Shown in pieces: positions 1-9,496 of a stretch of 64,000 nt of DNA. Made by a program: the position numbers and the translations under genes. Each line of letters starts with the position of its first letter. The stretch's first letter is position 1. This DNA comes from CAZBME01 sp964645835 (GTDB lineage Bacteria > Desulfobacterota > Syntrophia > Syntrophales > UBA8958): NCBI GenBank assembly GCA_964645835.1, contig CAZYDG010000060.1:58500-122499 (forward strand). Reading direction: 5' to 3'. The notes under the pieces are model-generated. The model saw only the letters and a program-made list of their open reading frames with translations. It was not told where the DNA came from and searched no databases.

Positions 1-224
1 TCAATGGTCGAATAGACCTTCGTACCTACGACGCCGCTTGCAGGAAGTGCCGCCCCCATCGAGGCAATTGCCGCCGTCTTACCGTCATGGGTGGCCGAAG
101 CGCGGTTGCGGGCCAAGATGGCGCCCGTCCCCTTTCCAAATTGTTCAAAGGCGGCAGTCATAGCGGTGATCGCCTCTTTCATATTGACCAGCTTTGCCAC
201 TTCTGCATCTGTAAGAATTTGCAT
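1..224 (-). CDS. Ornithine cyclodeaminase / mu-crystallin family protein (5' part, cut by window edge)
   Basis: The reverse strand reads from an ATG at 224 off the left edge, about 74 codons. The first residues (MQILTDAEVAKLVNM) and the later stretch ending GVVGTKVYST match the N-terminal pattern of ornithine cyclodeaminase/mu-crystallin proteins, which are NAD(P)-dependent enzymes acting on amino acids or imines. An AAGGAG ribosome site lies 7 bases upstream of the ATG. The nucleotide-binding half lies outside the window, so the substrate (ornithine, alanine, ketimine) cannot be guessed. Family call good, function open. Confidence 0.8.
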   Translation of the reverse strand, partial: MQILTDAEVAKLVNMKEAITAMTAAFEQFGKGTGAILARNRASATHDGKTAAIASMGAALPASGVVGTKVYSTI

Positions 225-255
225 TTTCAACTCCTTGATTTAATTATAAGAGGCA

Positions 256-747
256 TCAGGCGCCGTAAGAAGGTGTGACGGAACCGGTAAAGAAAAGAGT
301 CATGAATAAGAAGCCCAGGACCATGACGGCCAGAAGAGGGACACGGAGCTTCAGAAATGGGACGGTCGCGCTGCCCGGAGCAAAAAGGAGTTGCCGGGCC
401 AGAGGATCGTCCTTTTGCGCTCCGGAATAATGGATGAAATACAGGAGGACGATGATTGCCCCGAAGGTTAGACAGAAGGGGCAGAAGACATCCTCCCGGA
501 ACTGAAAAGTCACGAGGACGACCTCGCCGCCGCAGGCGCCGGCCAGGAGCAGGCGGATAATATCCGTCTGGTTGACCAGGATGAGGCCTATAACGAAGGC
601 CATAAAGGCGATACCGATATACTTAAGGTCGATTCCGAAGATGTCGCCCTGCAGATACGAGCAATCCGTTTCACATGTTGCATAAAAGACCATGACGCCG
701 ATCCCTGCGGCGGCAAGCAGGAGGGTCAGCCATTTTTTTAGTTGCAT
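256..747 (-). CDS. VKOR-like integral membrane thiol-disulfide protein
   Basis: A 163-residue protein with about four or five hydrophobic segments. Two cysteine pairs are visible: C25 and C29 just after the first membrane segment, and C89-PF-C92 at a later segment start. The stretch between them (YLQGDIFGIDLKYIGI) resembles the loop of bacterial vitamin K epoxide reductase (VKOR) homologues, which reoxidise periplasmic thiol oxidases using quinone. Here the first Cys pair is only three residues apart, closer than in classic VKOR. No DsbA-like partner is adjacent. It is likely an envelope redox protein; the exact role is inferred. Confidence 0.6.
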   Translation of the reverse strand: MQLKKWLTLLLAAAGIGVMVFYATCETDCSYLQGDIFGIDLKYIGIAFMAFVIGLILVNQTDIIRLLLAGACGGEVVLVTFQFREDVFCPFCLTFGAIIVLLYFIHYSGAQKDDPLARQLLFAPGSATVPFLKLRVPLLAVMVLGFLFMTLFFTGSVTPSYGA

Positions 748-758
748 CCGTATCCTCC

Positions 759-1304
759 CTACCCCGCCACAATATCTTTCACGGTCAATACTTTTGCGTA
801 AACGGCGCCCAAGGCGCTCATAAAGGCGCCATGAACATGGGCCGCCGGAATTTCCAGACCGTTGAAGGAGAGGTCCCGCGTCGCACAGGCATCATGGGCG
901 ACGAGGCAGGTGTAACCCAAATCAAAGGCCCCCCGGACCGTGGCGTCAATACACATATGGGACATCATCCCGGCGATGACGAGCTTCCGGACGTTAATGG
1001 CCTCAAGATGTTCATGGAGGCCCGTGCCCACAAAACTGTTGGGGAGATATTTTTGGAAGATCACCTCTCCGGGCAGAGGCAGGACGCTCTCATGGATCTG
1101 CACACCTTCCGTATCGGGCAGGAAGAATGTTGCCCCTTTTCTTTTGGAAATGTGCTGGATATGAACTACCGGTCCATTATTTTTCCTGAAATACTCAAGC
1201 AGCGCCTTTGCGGCCTGACTGGCTTCCGTGGCGTGAGCAACCTCCATCCGTCCGCCGGGAAAGTAGTCATTCTGAATATCAATGAGAATTAATGCATCGT
1301 GCAT
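759..1304 (-). CDS. Isochorismatase-family cysteine hydrolase
   Basis: A 181-residue cytoplasmic hydrolase. The catalytic triad of the isochorismatase-like superfamily is visible: D9 in LILIDIQNDYF, K85 in FQKYLPNSF, and nucleophile C118 in GMMSHMCIDATVRGA. The family hydrolyses N-carbamoyl compounds, nicotinamide or isochorismate; sequence alone does not tell which. I chose the ATG at 1304 because an AAAGGAG site sits just upstream and the protein then begins MHDALILIDIQ, the normal family start. An upstream in-frame ATG would add 24 unrelated residues. It ends 11 bases before the VKOR-like gene, so co-transcription is likely. Confidence 0.85.
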   Translation of the reverse strand: MHDALILIDIQNDYFPGGRMEVAHATEASQAAKALLEYFRKNNGPVVHIQHISKRKGATFFLPDTEGVQIHESVLPLPGEVIFQKYLPNSFVGTGLHEHLEAINVRKLVIAGMMSHMCIDATVRGAFDLGYTCLVAHDACATRDLSFNGLEIPAAHVHGAFMSALGAVYAKVLTVKDIVAG

Positions 1305-1417
1305 TATCTGATCTCCTTTATTTAGAGTGTATTGAAATATAACGGTTATGCTAATCAATAAACATCGATATGTCAATAATAGCGATTACCATGATCCAGC
1401 ACCAACTTTCAACCGAA

Positions 1418-1621
1418 TCGACCGGACAGAAGCAGGGCACTGGCCTTCCGGCTCAGGTAATTTCTTCCTGTGCTCCTCTCCTTTCAAGGGGTAGGTTAGG
1501 AGGGGGATGGGGTGGTTTTTTCGGTTTGCATGCTTCTTCGTCCCATCCCCACACTGGCCCTAACCTTTGCGAGTTGGAAAAATCCTATTCACCTCCAGAC
1601 CAATACCCAGCTTCTCTTGGA
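1418..1621. repeat. Dispersed intergenic repeat, copy 1
   Basis: The 1305-1663 gap holds no gene. Its segment 1570-1621 is nearly identical to 9578-9629 (shared core from CGAGTTGGAAAAATCC to CTTCTCTTG). A second similar block (1418-1462) matches 9497-9543. Between the blocks copy 1 carries an extra segment with the GGTTAGGAGGGGGATGGGGT motif also seen near 38041. It is a two-copy repeat of unknown origin. Confidence 0.7.
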
Positions 1622-1663
1622 GACGTGTATCAAAGTCTTTGGCTCTTGGCGGTGGAGTTGTGA

Positions 1664-2599
1664 TTAATGTTCATGATCGGCGTGGTCGTTTTTGGAAATC
1701 GTACAACACAGAAGCCCCGTTTCCGCGCATGATTCCGTCTCGAACTGGAGAAAGGGGTGATGGATGCCGAAGTGGTCTCCCAACAGCTCCCGGATGCGGC
1801 AGGCGAGTTCATCGACGCCGCTCATCATCTGGTCGGGAACGGTGATATGAGCGGCCAGGGAGATGCTATCCGCCGTCGTACTCCAGACGTGGAGATGATG
1901 AATGCCCAACACGCCATCTATGGCCTCGATCTCCCGTTGAATCGCCTCGGGGTCGATTCCCGGCGGGGTCGCGTTCATGAGTATGAGAAAGGTTTCTTTT
2001 AAAATGCCCCAGCCGCCGTAGAGGATCATGACGACGATGATCCAGGAGGCGACGGGGTCAAGCCAATACCATGGCCGGAAGATCCAGATTATGCCGATGA
2101 CTGCAACACCGAGGGAGGTCAGGGCGTCCGACAGCATATGAAGGAAGGCGCCCCGCATATTTACATTGGTTTTTGCCCCGCTGTGAAGGAGGACGGTAGA
2201 GATAAGATTGCCCAGAAAACCTATCAGGGCGATGGCGATGACAAGTTTTTCACGTATCGGTTCGGGATGCTGGAAACGGTGCCAGCCTTCGATGGCGATA
2301 TAAAAGGCCACGGCGTAAAGAAGGGCGACATTGACAAGAGCGGCAAAGACCTCCACCCTTTTGTAGCCGAAGGTCTGTTTCAACGAAGGGCCACCCTGGC
2401 CGATACGGAGCGCAGTATAACTGATTGCAACGGAAATCAGGTCGCTCAGATTGTGGAGAGCGTCGCTGATAAGGGCCATGCTTCCCGATATAATGCCGCC
2501 GTAGATCTGTACGACGGGAATGATAAGATTCATGACCATCGTGGCCAGAAGGCGCCTGCCCCAGGATACTTCGGGGTTATGTTCGTGTTGATGGCCCAT
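1664..2599 (-). CDS. Cation diffusion facilitator (CDF) metal exporter
   Basis: About 311 residues with six predicted membrane segments and a C-terminal cytoplasmic metal-binding domain. The motif SDALHNLSD in the second/third segment region is the conserved zinc-site signature of CDF transporters, which exchange Zn2+ or another divalent metal for protons. His-rich ends (GHQHEH and DHADHEH) are typical accessory metal ligands. The ATG at 2599 has a GGAG site six bases upstream; the ATG at 2611 is an alternative. The gene overlaps the 3' end of rimO, so the two are probably cotranscribed. Zn is the likely substrate, but Fe, Co or Cd cannot be excluded. Confidence 0.85.
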   Translation of the reverse strand: MGHQHEHNPEVSWGRRLLATMVMNLIIPVVQIYGGIISGSMALISDALHNLSDLISVAISYTALRIGQGGPSLKQTFGYKRVEVFAALVNVALLYAVAFYIAIEGWHRFQHPEPIREKLVIAIALIGFLGNLISTVLLHSGAKTNVNMRGAFLHMLSDALTSLGVAVIGIIWIFRPWYWLDPVASWIIVVMILYGGWGILKETFLILMNATPPGIDPEAIQREIEAIDGVLGIHHLHVWSTTADSISLAAHITVPDQMMSGVDELACRIRELLGDHFGIHHPFLQFETESCAETGLLCCTISKNDHADHEH

Positions 2600-3953
2600 G
2601 GCCGTCTCCATCCTTTTCTATTATGGCAAACAGATCGTATTCTTCAGCCTCTACGATGCGGCCGTCGACGATATCGCCGACAACGAGATTCTTGCCTTTC
2701 ACATAAGTAATGCCGTCGATCTCCGGGGCCTGGCGGCGGCAGCGGCCGATATAAGGGTAATCGGGCACATCGCTCTGCCCTTCAACCAGAATCTCCTGGC
2801 GCGAACCGATAAGGCGTTGATTGATCTCGTATGAAATAGAAGCTTGTTCCTCCATGATCAGGTTCCGGCGCCGCGTCTTTTCTTCCTCGGATATGCGGGA
2901 TGGCTTTTCGGCGGCTATGGTGCCTTCTTCGCGAGAATAGACGAAGGCGCCCAGGTGGTCGAACCGGGAAGCCTTGACGAAATCGACGAGTTTGCCGAAC
3001 CTTCTGGAGGTTTCACCCGGGAAACCGACGATGACTGATGTCCGGAGGGCGATGTCTGGTATCGTGGCCTGGGCCGTTTGAATGGCCCATGCGATCTGCG
3101 ACGTGTCGCCCCGGCGGTTCATGGCCCGCAGGATGTCGTTGTCCGCGTGCTGGATGGGCATATCGATATACGCACAAACCTTTTTTCCATCCGCCATCAC
3201 CTGAAACAAGGCCTCCGTCAGCCTGGACGGATAGGTATACAGGATGCGTATCCAATGCAATGTATCCAGGGACGCAAGGTCTTTCAGAAGGCCCGCAAGA
3301 TTTGGTTTCCCTTTGAAATCCTCTCCGTAGGCCGTCGTATCCTGGGCGATGAGGATTATCTCCTTAACGCCGCGGGCCACAAGGGCCTGGGCTTCCTCAA
3401 GAATATCATCAGGTTTCCGGCTTCGCGCCCGGCCGCGAATATCGGGGATAACGCAGTAAGTGCAGCGATTGGAGCAACCGTCGGCAATCTTAATGTAAGC
3501 GCTGTGGGAGGGTGTGGCAAGAATGCGTTTATGGCCGGAGTTCATCAGAAAGTTCGGTTTCCCGATGTGGGACCGACGTCCTTTATTTGCCATGAGATCG
3601 TCTATGCGGCGGGCGAGAAGAGGCACGTCGGAGGTTCCCAGAAAAAGATCGACCTCGGGCAATGCCTGTTTCAGGTCCTTGCCGTAACGTTGGGGAAGGC
3701 ATCCGGCGACCACCAGATAGCGGCATTGTCCCATTCCTTCATTCTTGAACCGGGCCATCCGCAGGATCTCCTCTATTGATTCCTCCTTGGCCGGAAGGAT
3801 GAATGCGCATGTATTGACCAGGATGATCCCGGCATTTTCCGGCGTCTCCGTCAATGTGAAGCCGCTTTCCGCAAGGGACGCCGCCATGATTTCCCCGTCA
3901 ACGAGATTTTTTGGACAGCCGAGGTTTAAGATATGAACTTTAAGGGAATCCAT
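2577..3953 (-). CDS. rimO: Ribosomal protein S12 methylthiotransferase RimO
   Basis: This 458-residue radical-SAM enzyme beta-methylthiolates an aspartate of ribosomal protein S12. The N-terminal UPF0004 domain carries the three cluster cysteines C13, C49 and C85. The radical-SAM motif C160-x3-C164-x2-C167 lies in DGCSNRCTYCVIP. A TRAM-like domain ends the protein. Length and opening (HILNLGCPKNLVDGE) match RimO rather than MiaB. It lies downstream of the FmdB-like gene with a 13-base gap and overlaps the CDF gene. Confidence 0.93.
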   Translation of the reverse strand: MDSLKVHILNLGCPKNLVDGEIMAASLAESGFTLTETPENAGIILVNTCAFILPAKEESIEEILRMARFKNEGMGQCRYLVVAGCLPQRYGKDLKQALPEVDLFLGTSDVPLLARRIDDLMANKGRRSHIGKPNFLMNSGHKRILATPSHSAYIKIADGCSNRCTYCVIPDIRGRARSRKPDDILEEAQALVARGVKEIILIAQDTTAYGEDFKGKPNLAGLLKDLASLDTLHWIRILYTYPSRLTEALFQVMADGKKVCAYIDMPIQHADNDILRAMNRRGDTSQIAWAIQTAQATIPDIALRTSVIVGFPGETSRRFGKLVDFVKASRFDHLGAFVYSREEGTIAAEKPSRISEEEKTRRRNLIMEEQASISYEINQRLIGSRQEILVEGQSDVPDYPYIGRCRRQAPEIDGITYVKGKNLVVGDIVDGRIVEAEEYDLFAIIEKDGDGHGPSTRT

Positions 3954-3966
3954 GGGTCAACGCCTT

Positions 3967-4464
3967 TCACAGATCGTATAGTGTCTCATCGATATGAGGC
4001 TTTGCCTTCCGGGCGCCTTTTTTACCATGGGCGCCATCGAAAATGAAGGGCTCTTCCGATTCCAGAAGGTCTCCCATTTCCGCTTCGATCGCTTCGGGGT
4101 CTTCCCCCCGTTCCATGCGCCGGAGGGCCTCTTCCATGGCCGGTCCCAGGTTCATGCCTGTCGCCTCCGAGAGTTTTCGCATGAGGTTGGCCGCCTGGCG
4201 GGGATTGTCGTCGCTGATCTTATCGGCCTCGCCGGCCAGCAGGGCCATAGCTTTTTCCATCTTGGCCTCATCCATGGGCGGCATAGCGTCATCTTCGCCG
4301 CCTTCGTCCCGGCCACCTGAAATCTTTGCAAAGACGGACATCTGCCGTTTTAACTTTATTCTTTTACATTTCGGGCAGTTGGGTATCTTCTCCGTGTTGA
4401 CTGACCGGGAGAAGAAGTTATAAACCGTGTTGCATTTATGACAATAGAATTCATAGATCGGCAT
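3967..4464 (-). CDS. FmdB-family zinc-ribbon protein
   Basis: A 165-residue protein starting MPIYEFYCHKC. The N-terminal zinc ribbon has C8-x2-C11 and C30-x2-C33, the hallmark of FmdB/regulatory zinc-ribbon proteins. The rest is acidic and helical, with a possible hydrophobic segment absent. The ATG at 4464 has AGGAG eight bases upstream; an upstream GTG at 4473 is less likely. The cellular role of this family is poorly known; it may bind nucleic acid or protein partners. It sits 13 bases upstream of rimO. Confidence 0.8.
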   Translation of the reverse strand: MPIYEFYCHKCNTVYNFFSRSVNTEKIPNCPKCKRIKLKRQMSVFAKISGGRDEGGEDDAMPPMDEAKMEKAMALLAGEADKISDDNPRQAANLMRKLSEATGMNLGPAMEEALRRMERGEDPEAIEAEMGDLLESEEPFIFDGAHGKKGARKAKPHIDETLYDL

Positions 4465-4508
4465 GGGATCCACTCCTGAATGGTTAATCTTACAACTAGT
4501 AAACAGTT

Positions 4509-4586
4509 GTCATTCCCGCGTACGCGGGAATCCATTTGGTTTGTAACTGCCTGAAAAGAATGGATTCCCGTTTTCACGGGAATGAC
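4509..4586. repeat. REP-like inverted repeat
   Basis: Positions 4509-4536 and 4559-4586 are imperfect inverted copies of GTCATTCCCG-n-CGGGAATCCATT, each itself palindromic. They lie in the gap between the protease gene end (4664) and the FmdB gene start. This is the common small intergenic hairpin repeat class; it could also act as a transcription barrier. Confidence 0.75.
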
Positions 4587-4663
4587 AGAAATTTGGGGTT
4601 TGTTACTTTTTACGAGACCATCAATCTTGTTGAATATATTTTACCATAATTTGGTGATATTAA

Positions 4664-5926
4664 TTAAGCTTTATGAACATCCATGGCTTGGAGGCGGGCG
4701 ATGCGCGCCGTCAGCGCCGGATGGGAATAGTAAAACCACGCATAAAACGGGTGGGGATGGAGGTTCGCCAGGTTGTCCCTGGCCAGACGTTTCAGGGCCT
4801 CGCAGAGGGGCCTGGCCGTTCCCGTCAGCTCGAAGGCGTAATCGTCGGCTTCCCGTTCGTATTTACGCTGGATCATGGCGGAAAGGGGCGTGAAGAAAAA
4901 GCCAAATGGGCCGAAGACAGCCGCAGCCAGGAGAAGCCCCACATAGGGGATGGTAGTGGAGAAACCGAATGTGGCGTAGAGAAGGGGCCACTCCACCGCC
5001 CGCGATACAAGGAAGAATACAATCAGGGAGATAGCTTCCATGGAAATGAGCTGCTTGATAATGTGCCGCCGTTGCCAATGGCCGATCTCATGGGCCAGAA
5101 CCGCAACGATTTCATCCGTGCTGTGGGACGAAATCAGGGTGTCGAATAAAACGATGCGTTTCGATTTTCCCAGGCCCGTAAAATAGGCGTTCGTATGGCG
5201 GCTCCGCTTGCCGGCGTCGATTTGGTACACCCCTTCCGTTTTCAGGCCCGCCCGGTTCATGAGCGCCACGATGGCATCCCGCAAGGCCTCGTCCTTGACG
5301 GGCTCGAACTTGTTGAAAAGCGGCGCGATCACGACTGGGTATAGCCAGATCATAAGAAGCTGGAACAGGGCGAAAACGATCCAGATAATAAGCCACCAGA
5401 ACCGGGGTGTTAAGGAAATCATGGCCAGGAGGACGGACAGGAGAAGACCGAAAATCAAGGCGGAAAGGACCAACTCCTTCAGCATGTCCGTCACCCAGAG
5501 GCGCGGGGTCATGGTATTGAAGCCGAAGGCCCTTTCGATGCCGAAGGTTCGATAGAGGGTGAAGGGCAATCCCAGAACGGTACTCATCAGGGCCAGGACA
5601 AAAAAGAAGAGCAGTCCCGATGGGATAAAGGGCCACTGAAGGGACAGAATACGTCCTGTCAACCAGGGGAGGATGCCGCTCAAAAGAACCGCAAGCGTGA
5701 CGGCGTCGTCGAAGACCTGTTCCCGGCTATCGAATGTCTGGGACGTCCTTGTGTAGTCGCTCATCTTTACCAGGGTTGCCTCATCGATCTCCCCTTGAAA
5801 AACGGGAGGAACCTGATGGCCAAAACGGCTGAGATGACGGGCATTGAGGTGAGCAAGACCCCATCGGCAAAGGGTTACCGAAACAAACAGACTAAGAAAA
5901 AACACCATGAGGGCGTTAATGATCAT
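4664..5926 (-). CDS. M48-family (Ste24/CAAX-protease-like) membrane metalloprotease
   Basis: About 420 residues with several membrane segments and the zinc protease motif HEIGH (about residues 279-283), followed downstream by an EREADDYAFEL motif giving the third zinc ligand. The layout (N-terminal membrane region, M48 N-domain, catalytic domain) matches bacterial Ste24-like proteases that act on membrane proteins. The ATG at 5926 gives a start directly followed by a hydrophobic segment (MIINALMVFFLSL) and length typical of the family; longer in-frame starts reach into the upstream repeat. Substrates are not known. Confidence 0.87.
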   Translation of the reverse strand: MIINALMVFFLSLFVSVTLCRWGLAHLNARHLSRFGHQVPPVFQGEIDEATLVKMSDYTRTSQTFDSREQVFDDAVTLAVLLSGILPWLTGRILSLQWPFIPSGLLFFFVLALMSTVLGLPFTLYRTFGIERAFGFNTMTPRLWVTDMLKELVLSALIFGLLLSVLLAMISLTPRFWWLIIWIVFALFQLLMIWLYPVVIAPLFNKFEPVKDEALRDAIVALMNRAGLKTEGVYQIDAGKRSRHTNAYFTGLGKSKRIVLFDTLISSHSTDEIVAVLAHEIGHWQRRHIIKQLISMEAISLIVFFLVSRAVEWPLLYATFGFSTTIPYVGLLLAAAVFGPFGFFFTPLSAMIQRKYEREADDYAFELTGTARPLCEALKRLARDNLANLHPHPFYAWFYYSHPALTARIARLQAMDVHKA

Positions 5927-6012
5927 TGGACCCCGACCGTGCGTTGATCGCTGATAAGGCATTGTTTGCCCGTTTGGTATAATCTTCTTCCAGTTACCAT
6001 GCTTTTTTCCTG

Positions 6013-6381
6013 TCAGGCTGTTGAAAAACGTCCATCCCACGCTTTCGCGGGGTTGGCGTCCGCTGCGTTACGAATTTCATTGTAGGGTGGAACAAGCGTA
6101 GCGGTTCCACCGTCGGATGGTGGATGCGCTTCGCTTCATCCACCCTACATCTCAGTCTACCTTCCGGAGGGGAACACGTCTGCTTTGCTTAGCCTGTAGT
6201 CCAGCCCTTTAGGGCTGCAATAAACAGACACAGGGCTGAAACCATGCACTACATTTGCTTAAAAAAAGAGCCGAAGCTATATAATTCCTCGACTTTTGCG
6301 CGCCTTGGGTCTGGATCCCGTATCAGGCACGGGACAAGCTTTTGAACAGCCTGCCCAAAATCGAGTTTTTCAATAACCTGC
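6013..6381. repeat. MITE-like repeat (family M), copy 1, enlarged by internal insertions
   Basis: The left end (TCAGGCTGTTGAAAAACG) and right end (AACAGCCTGCCCAAAATCG then TTTTTCAATAACCTGC before a TA) match the ends of the 153-bp element at 63544-63696. The interior is about 216 bp longer. It contains a hairpin unit at 6081-6150 (TAGGGTGGA...TCCACCCTA, related to 37303-37334), a unit with GTAGTCCAGCCCTTTAGGG, and a small palindrome CCGTATCAGGCACGG. No gene is visible in 5927-6499. Confidence 0.65.
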
Positions 6382-6499
6382 TATAGGTAAAAGAGTGGCC
6401 CGGGTCAAGATTTACTTCTCCTTGACAGTATCATTTTACCCCTCTATATTTCGATGGCATTAAGAGTATGGATGCATTACTTTAATGAAAGGACGAAGC

Positions 6500-7511
6500 A
6501 TGCAGGAAGAATTCACGGATTACCAGGCTTTGGTAAGGCGATTAAGAGAAAATGATGACATTGCAAAGAAATTTTTCGCCATACAAACCAGCGTCCTGTC
6601 AACACTTAATTTCGATGACTTTTTCTCCAAGCTTCTGGAAACGATACGTGATAAATTCAATGTGCCCAATATCTGGTTTTCCCTGATCCATCCCAGCAAG
6701 GTCACGACGCTGATCCACCGTCAGGACCATCCGGAATTGATCAGCCGCCTTTCCCGGGATGTATTGACCGAGATTGTCGGCAGGCGAAGAAAACCCATTT
6801 TGATGAATGAGAATCTGGAGCTTGTGTCCTCAACCCTTCCTGAGGGCCGCCCATTTGACTTCCGCTCCGTCGCCATTATGCCTTTGACACTGGACGGGGA
6901 ACTCATCGGAAGCTTCAATCTTGCTGATCCTTCACCGGAGCGTTTTCACGACGGCCTCGATCAGAGTTTTCTCGCGCAATTAGGTTTGGTGATTTCCATC
7001 TGTTTCTCCAATGTGGTTGCCCATGAGGAGTTGCAAATCCTGGCCTACAAAGACTCTCTGACCGGTCTTCTCAACCGCCGGGCCATGGAGCGGATTCTCA
7101 AGGCAGAACTGGCGCGGGCCAAGCGTTACGGTACGCCTCTGAGCCTCGCATTCGTAGATCTGGACGACTTCAAGCGGATCAATGATCGGTTTCGGCCATG
7201 ATCGGGGCGATGACGTTCTTATTCATGTCTCCTCCATATTTACCGAATTGAGCCGGGAGACGGACATTATCGCTCGTTATGCCGGCGATGAATTTGTTTT
7301 GATCCTTCCCGGTGTTTCTTTGCCCGAGACCGAGGCGGTAATGGAACGTCTTAAAATCGAGTTAAAAGATCGCCCCCTGTCGATTAACGGCCAAAATGTC
7401 ACTGTTCGGTTCAGCTATGGTATGGCTGGCGCCGATGAGGCGGCGAGTGCTGATGAATTTCTCAGGAATGCCGATATCGAACTCTATGCGGCGAAAAAGA
7501 AGAAGTCTTGA
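6500..7511 (+). pseudogene. GAF-like + GGDEF diguanylate cyclase, split by a +1 frameshift
   Basis: The N-terminal about 190 residues form a GAF-like sensor domain. They are followed by a diguanylate cyclase domain making c-di-GMP from GTP. The signature is AGDEF (in RYAGDEFVLIL), preceded by the inhibitory-site motif RETD five residues upstream. Reading stops at a TGA (7199-7201) right after KRINDRF; the expected continuation GHDRGDDVL is found in the +1 frame. One extra C near 7193 restores a full-length domain. The start at 6500 has AAAGGA upstream. This is either a sequencing error or a recent inactivating indel; both halves keep domain-level conservation. Confidence 0.8.
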
Positions 7512-7666
7512 GGGTTTTCCTCCCATTCGGTTATTCGCCTGCCATCAATAAAAACAATTCATAACCGTCTCTGACTTTTTTCGCTTGCTGTGGGGACAAT
7601 GCGTAATTATATTAAATGATGTGACATATATTTGCCCATTTGTTATGAGGATATTTATCGGAGGAT

Positions 7667-9430
7667 ATGATGATGTTACAAGAAGGAAGAATTGATCCGG
7701 ATTATTTGCTGGATTTTATGGGAGAGACCCCGGCGGACAACATTGAAGGCTTGGCCGAGGAAGTGCCCTGGAAAAGCCAGATGTCGAGTTGGTATCTGGA
7801 AAAAATATTCAATTACCAAGATTATTTAGATTATCTTTGCCGCAACGCCATTTTTTTCGGCCCTCTTTCCGTTGCCGCTCAATTGCAGCGGATGGCGATC
7901 CAGGCGTATATAACGGATCCTATTAAAAAAAATGTTCAGTTAAACGTGCGCCTGAGAAAAGAGCCCGATATTTACAAGGATACAAATACCTGGATTTACA
8001 AACAGTATGGGAAATTACTCCATAGCCTGTGCGACCAGGTAATGACGAATGATAGTTTTGACCAGGCAAAGGCCGATTACCTGGCGGTGACGCCACAGGG
8101 GAAGGAGCGCCTTAAATTTTTTGTGAGTGAGTTTTCCCGACTGGAAAATACCTATACATCCCGAGGTCTTTCAAGATTACGGGCGATGAAGACCCTTCTG
8201 GAATGTCTTCTGATTGTCATCACAGGGGTCCCTTTAAAAGACCGGAAGCTTCCTTTTATGAAGTATAATCCCGACGGTTCACCGGCAATACCATGGGATA
8301 CATATCTTTCCGAAAATAAAACAAGATTTGAGAACCTCTATAAAGAGGATGCCTTCGACCCCAAGAGTTTTGCGGAAAGGTCCACGCGCGGCAGAATCGG
8401 GTGCTCACACTATGAGATCGTTGCCGATTCATTTTTGCGTACCGTGACCCTGCGCTATTATCCGTTACCGGACGGGGTCAAACCGAACGGGCAAGTACTG
8501 TACCTGTCAAGCCCACTCATTAATAAGCCGGAGATATTTGATCTTGCCGCCGGCAAATCCGTCATTGAAGGTCTTCTGAAGGAGGGATTTCATATCTATA
8601 TGGTTGATTATGGTCAACCCACCCATGAAGAGGAAAACCTGGGCCTCGATTTCTATGGTAAAACCGTTCATGATCAGTATCTTGATCTTATCGCCCGTCG
8701 CCATCCCGACGAAGAGATTGGTGTCATCGGTTACTGCATGGGGGGTGCGCTGATCCTGCCTTATCTTGCGCGCCGGGCGGAAGAAAGATTAATGAAAGGT
8801 TTGCCTATGGACGTCAAGCGCTTGTGTCTGATGGCGGCCCCGATAAAGTTTGACGATGCGGCAAGCGGCCATGGTCCGATGCGTGCCTACATCCGGAAGC
8901 ATTACAACACCTATGTCATGCAGCAATTATTCAGTTCAGTCAACATCCCACCGCAGGTTATCGATTACGGTATAAGCGAGATTCAGCCGGGAGTTCAGCA
9001 CAGCGTCATGACAGGTTTTTATGAACGGGCCAACCAGCCGGGCGCCCTCGAAGACACGGCTCCTTTCCTCTTCTGGCTGACCCATGGCACAAGATTTCCC
9101 CTGAAGGCCCATCAACAATGGTTGAGAAAATTTTTCCTGGATAATGAAGTAATCGAGGGAACATATTGCCTGCCCTCCGTAATCCCCGATCTGGACGGAA
9201 AGCCGGTAAACATGAACGCGCTCGATGAGGCGGGAGTGGTCATCTTCGACTACCGAGGCACCCGCGATCCCATTGCACCTTTCGGTTCGTGTGTCGCCAG
9301 TGAGACATGGGGTCGACTAGGGTCGGGAAATCAAACGATTGAGAAAGATATCGGACATATCTTTGTTGTCAGTAAAAAGCTGCTTGCAGAATTTCTATCC
9401 CATGTGAAGTGCTTCTTTCTCAACCCATAA
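7667..9430 (+). CDS. Polyhydroxyalkanoate synthase family protein
   Basis: A 587-residue alpha/beta hydrolase-fold protein of the PhaC type, which polymerises hydroxyacyl-CoA into storage polyester. The lipase-like box is GYCMGG with Cys357 as nucleophile, the PHA synthase variant. Catalytic Asp534 lies in YRGTRDPIAPF and His564 in KDIGHIFVV. Residues 1-250 form the extended N-terminal region of class I enzymes. No phaA, phaB or phasin gene is nearby, so it is not in a pha operon. A related acyltransferase using another substrate remains possible. A GGAGG site precedes the ATG. Confidence 0.82.
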   Translation: MMMLQEGRIDPDYLLDFMGETPADNIEGLAEEVPWKSQMSSWYLEKIFNYQDYLDYLCRNAIFFGPLSVAAQLQRMAIQAYITDPIKKNVQLNVRLRKEPDIYKDTNTWIYKQYGKLLHSLCDQVMTNDSFDQAKADYLAVTPQGKERLKFFVSEFSRLENTYTSRGLSRLRAMKTLLECLLIVITGVPLKDRKLPFMKYNPDGSPAIPWDTYLSENKTRFENLYKEDAFDPKSFAERSTRGRIGCSHYEIVADSFLRTVTLRYYPLPDGVKPNGQVLYLSSPLINKPEIFDLAAGKSVIEGLLKEGFHIYMVDYGQPTHEEENLGLDFYGKTVHDQYLDLIARRHPDEEIGVIGYCMGGALILPYLARRAEERLMKGLPMDVKRLCLMAAPIKFDDAASGHGPMRAYIRKHYNTYVMQQLFSSVNIPPQVIDYGISEIQPGVQHSVMTGFYERANQPGALEDTAPFLFWLTHGTRFPLKAHQQWLRKFFLDNEVIEGTYCLPSVIPDLDGKPVNMNALDEAGVVIFDYRGTRDPIAPFGSCVASETWGRLGSGNQTIEKDIGHIFVVSKKLLAEFLSHVKCFFLNP

Positions 9431-9496
9431 ACGGTGTGCCATTCCACCCGGGAAGCACCTGAATTTAATGTAATCCGCCATAAAATTTCAGCTAAA

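Noticed and set aside
7600..7640. Possible sigma-54 promoter before the PHA synthase (TGACATATATTTGC)
   Set aside because: Lacks the second G at -24 and is one base short in spacing.
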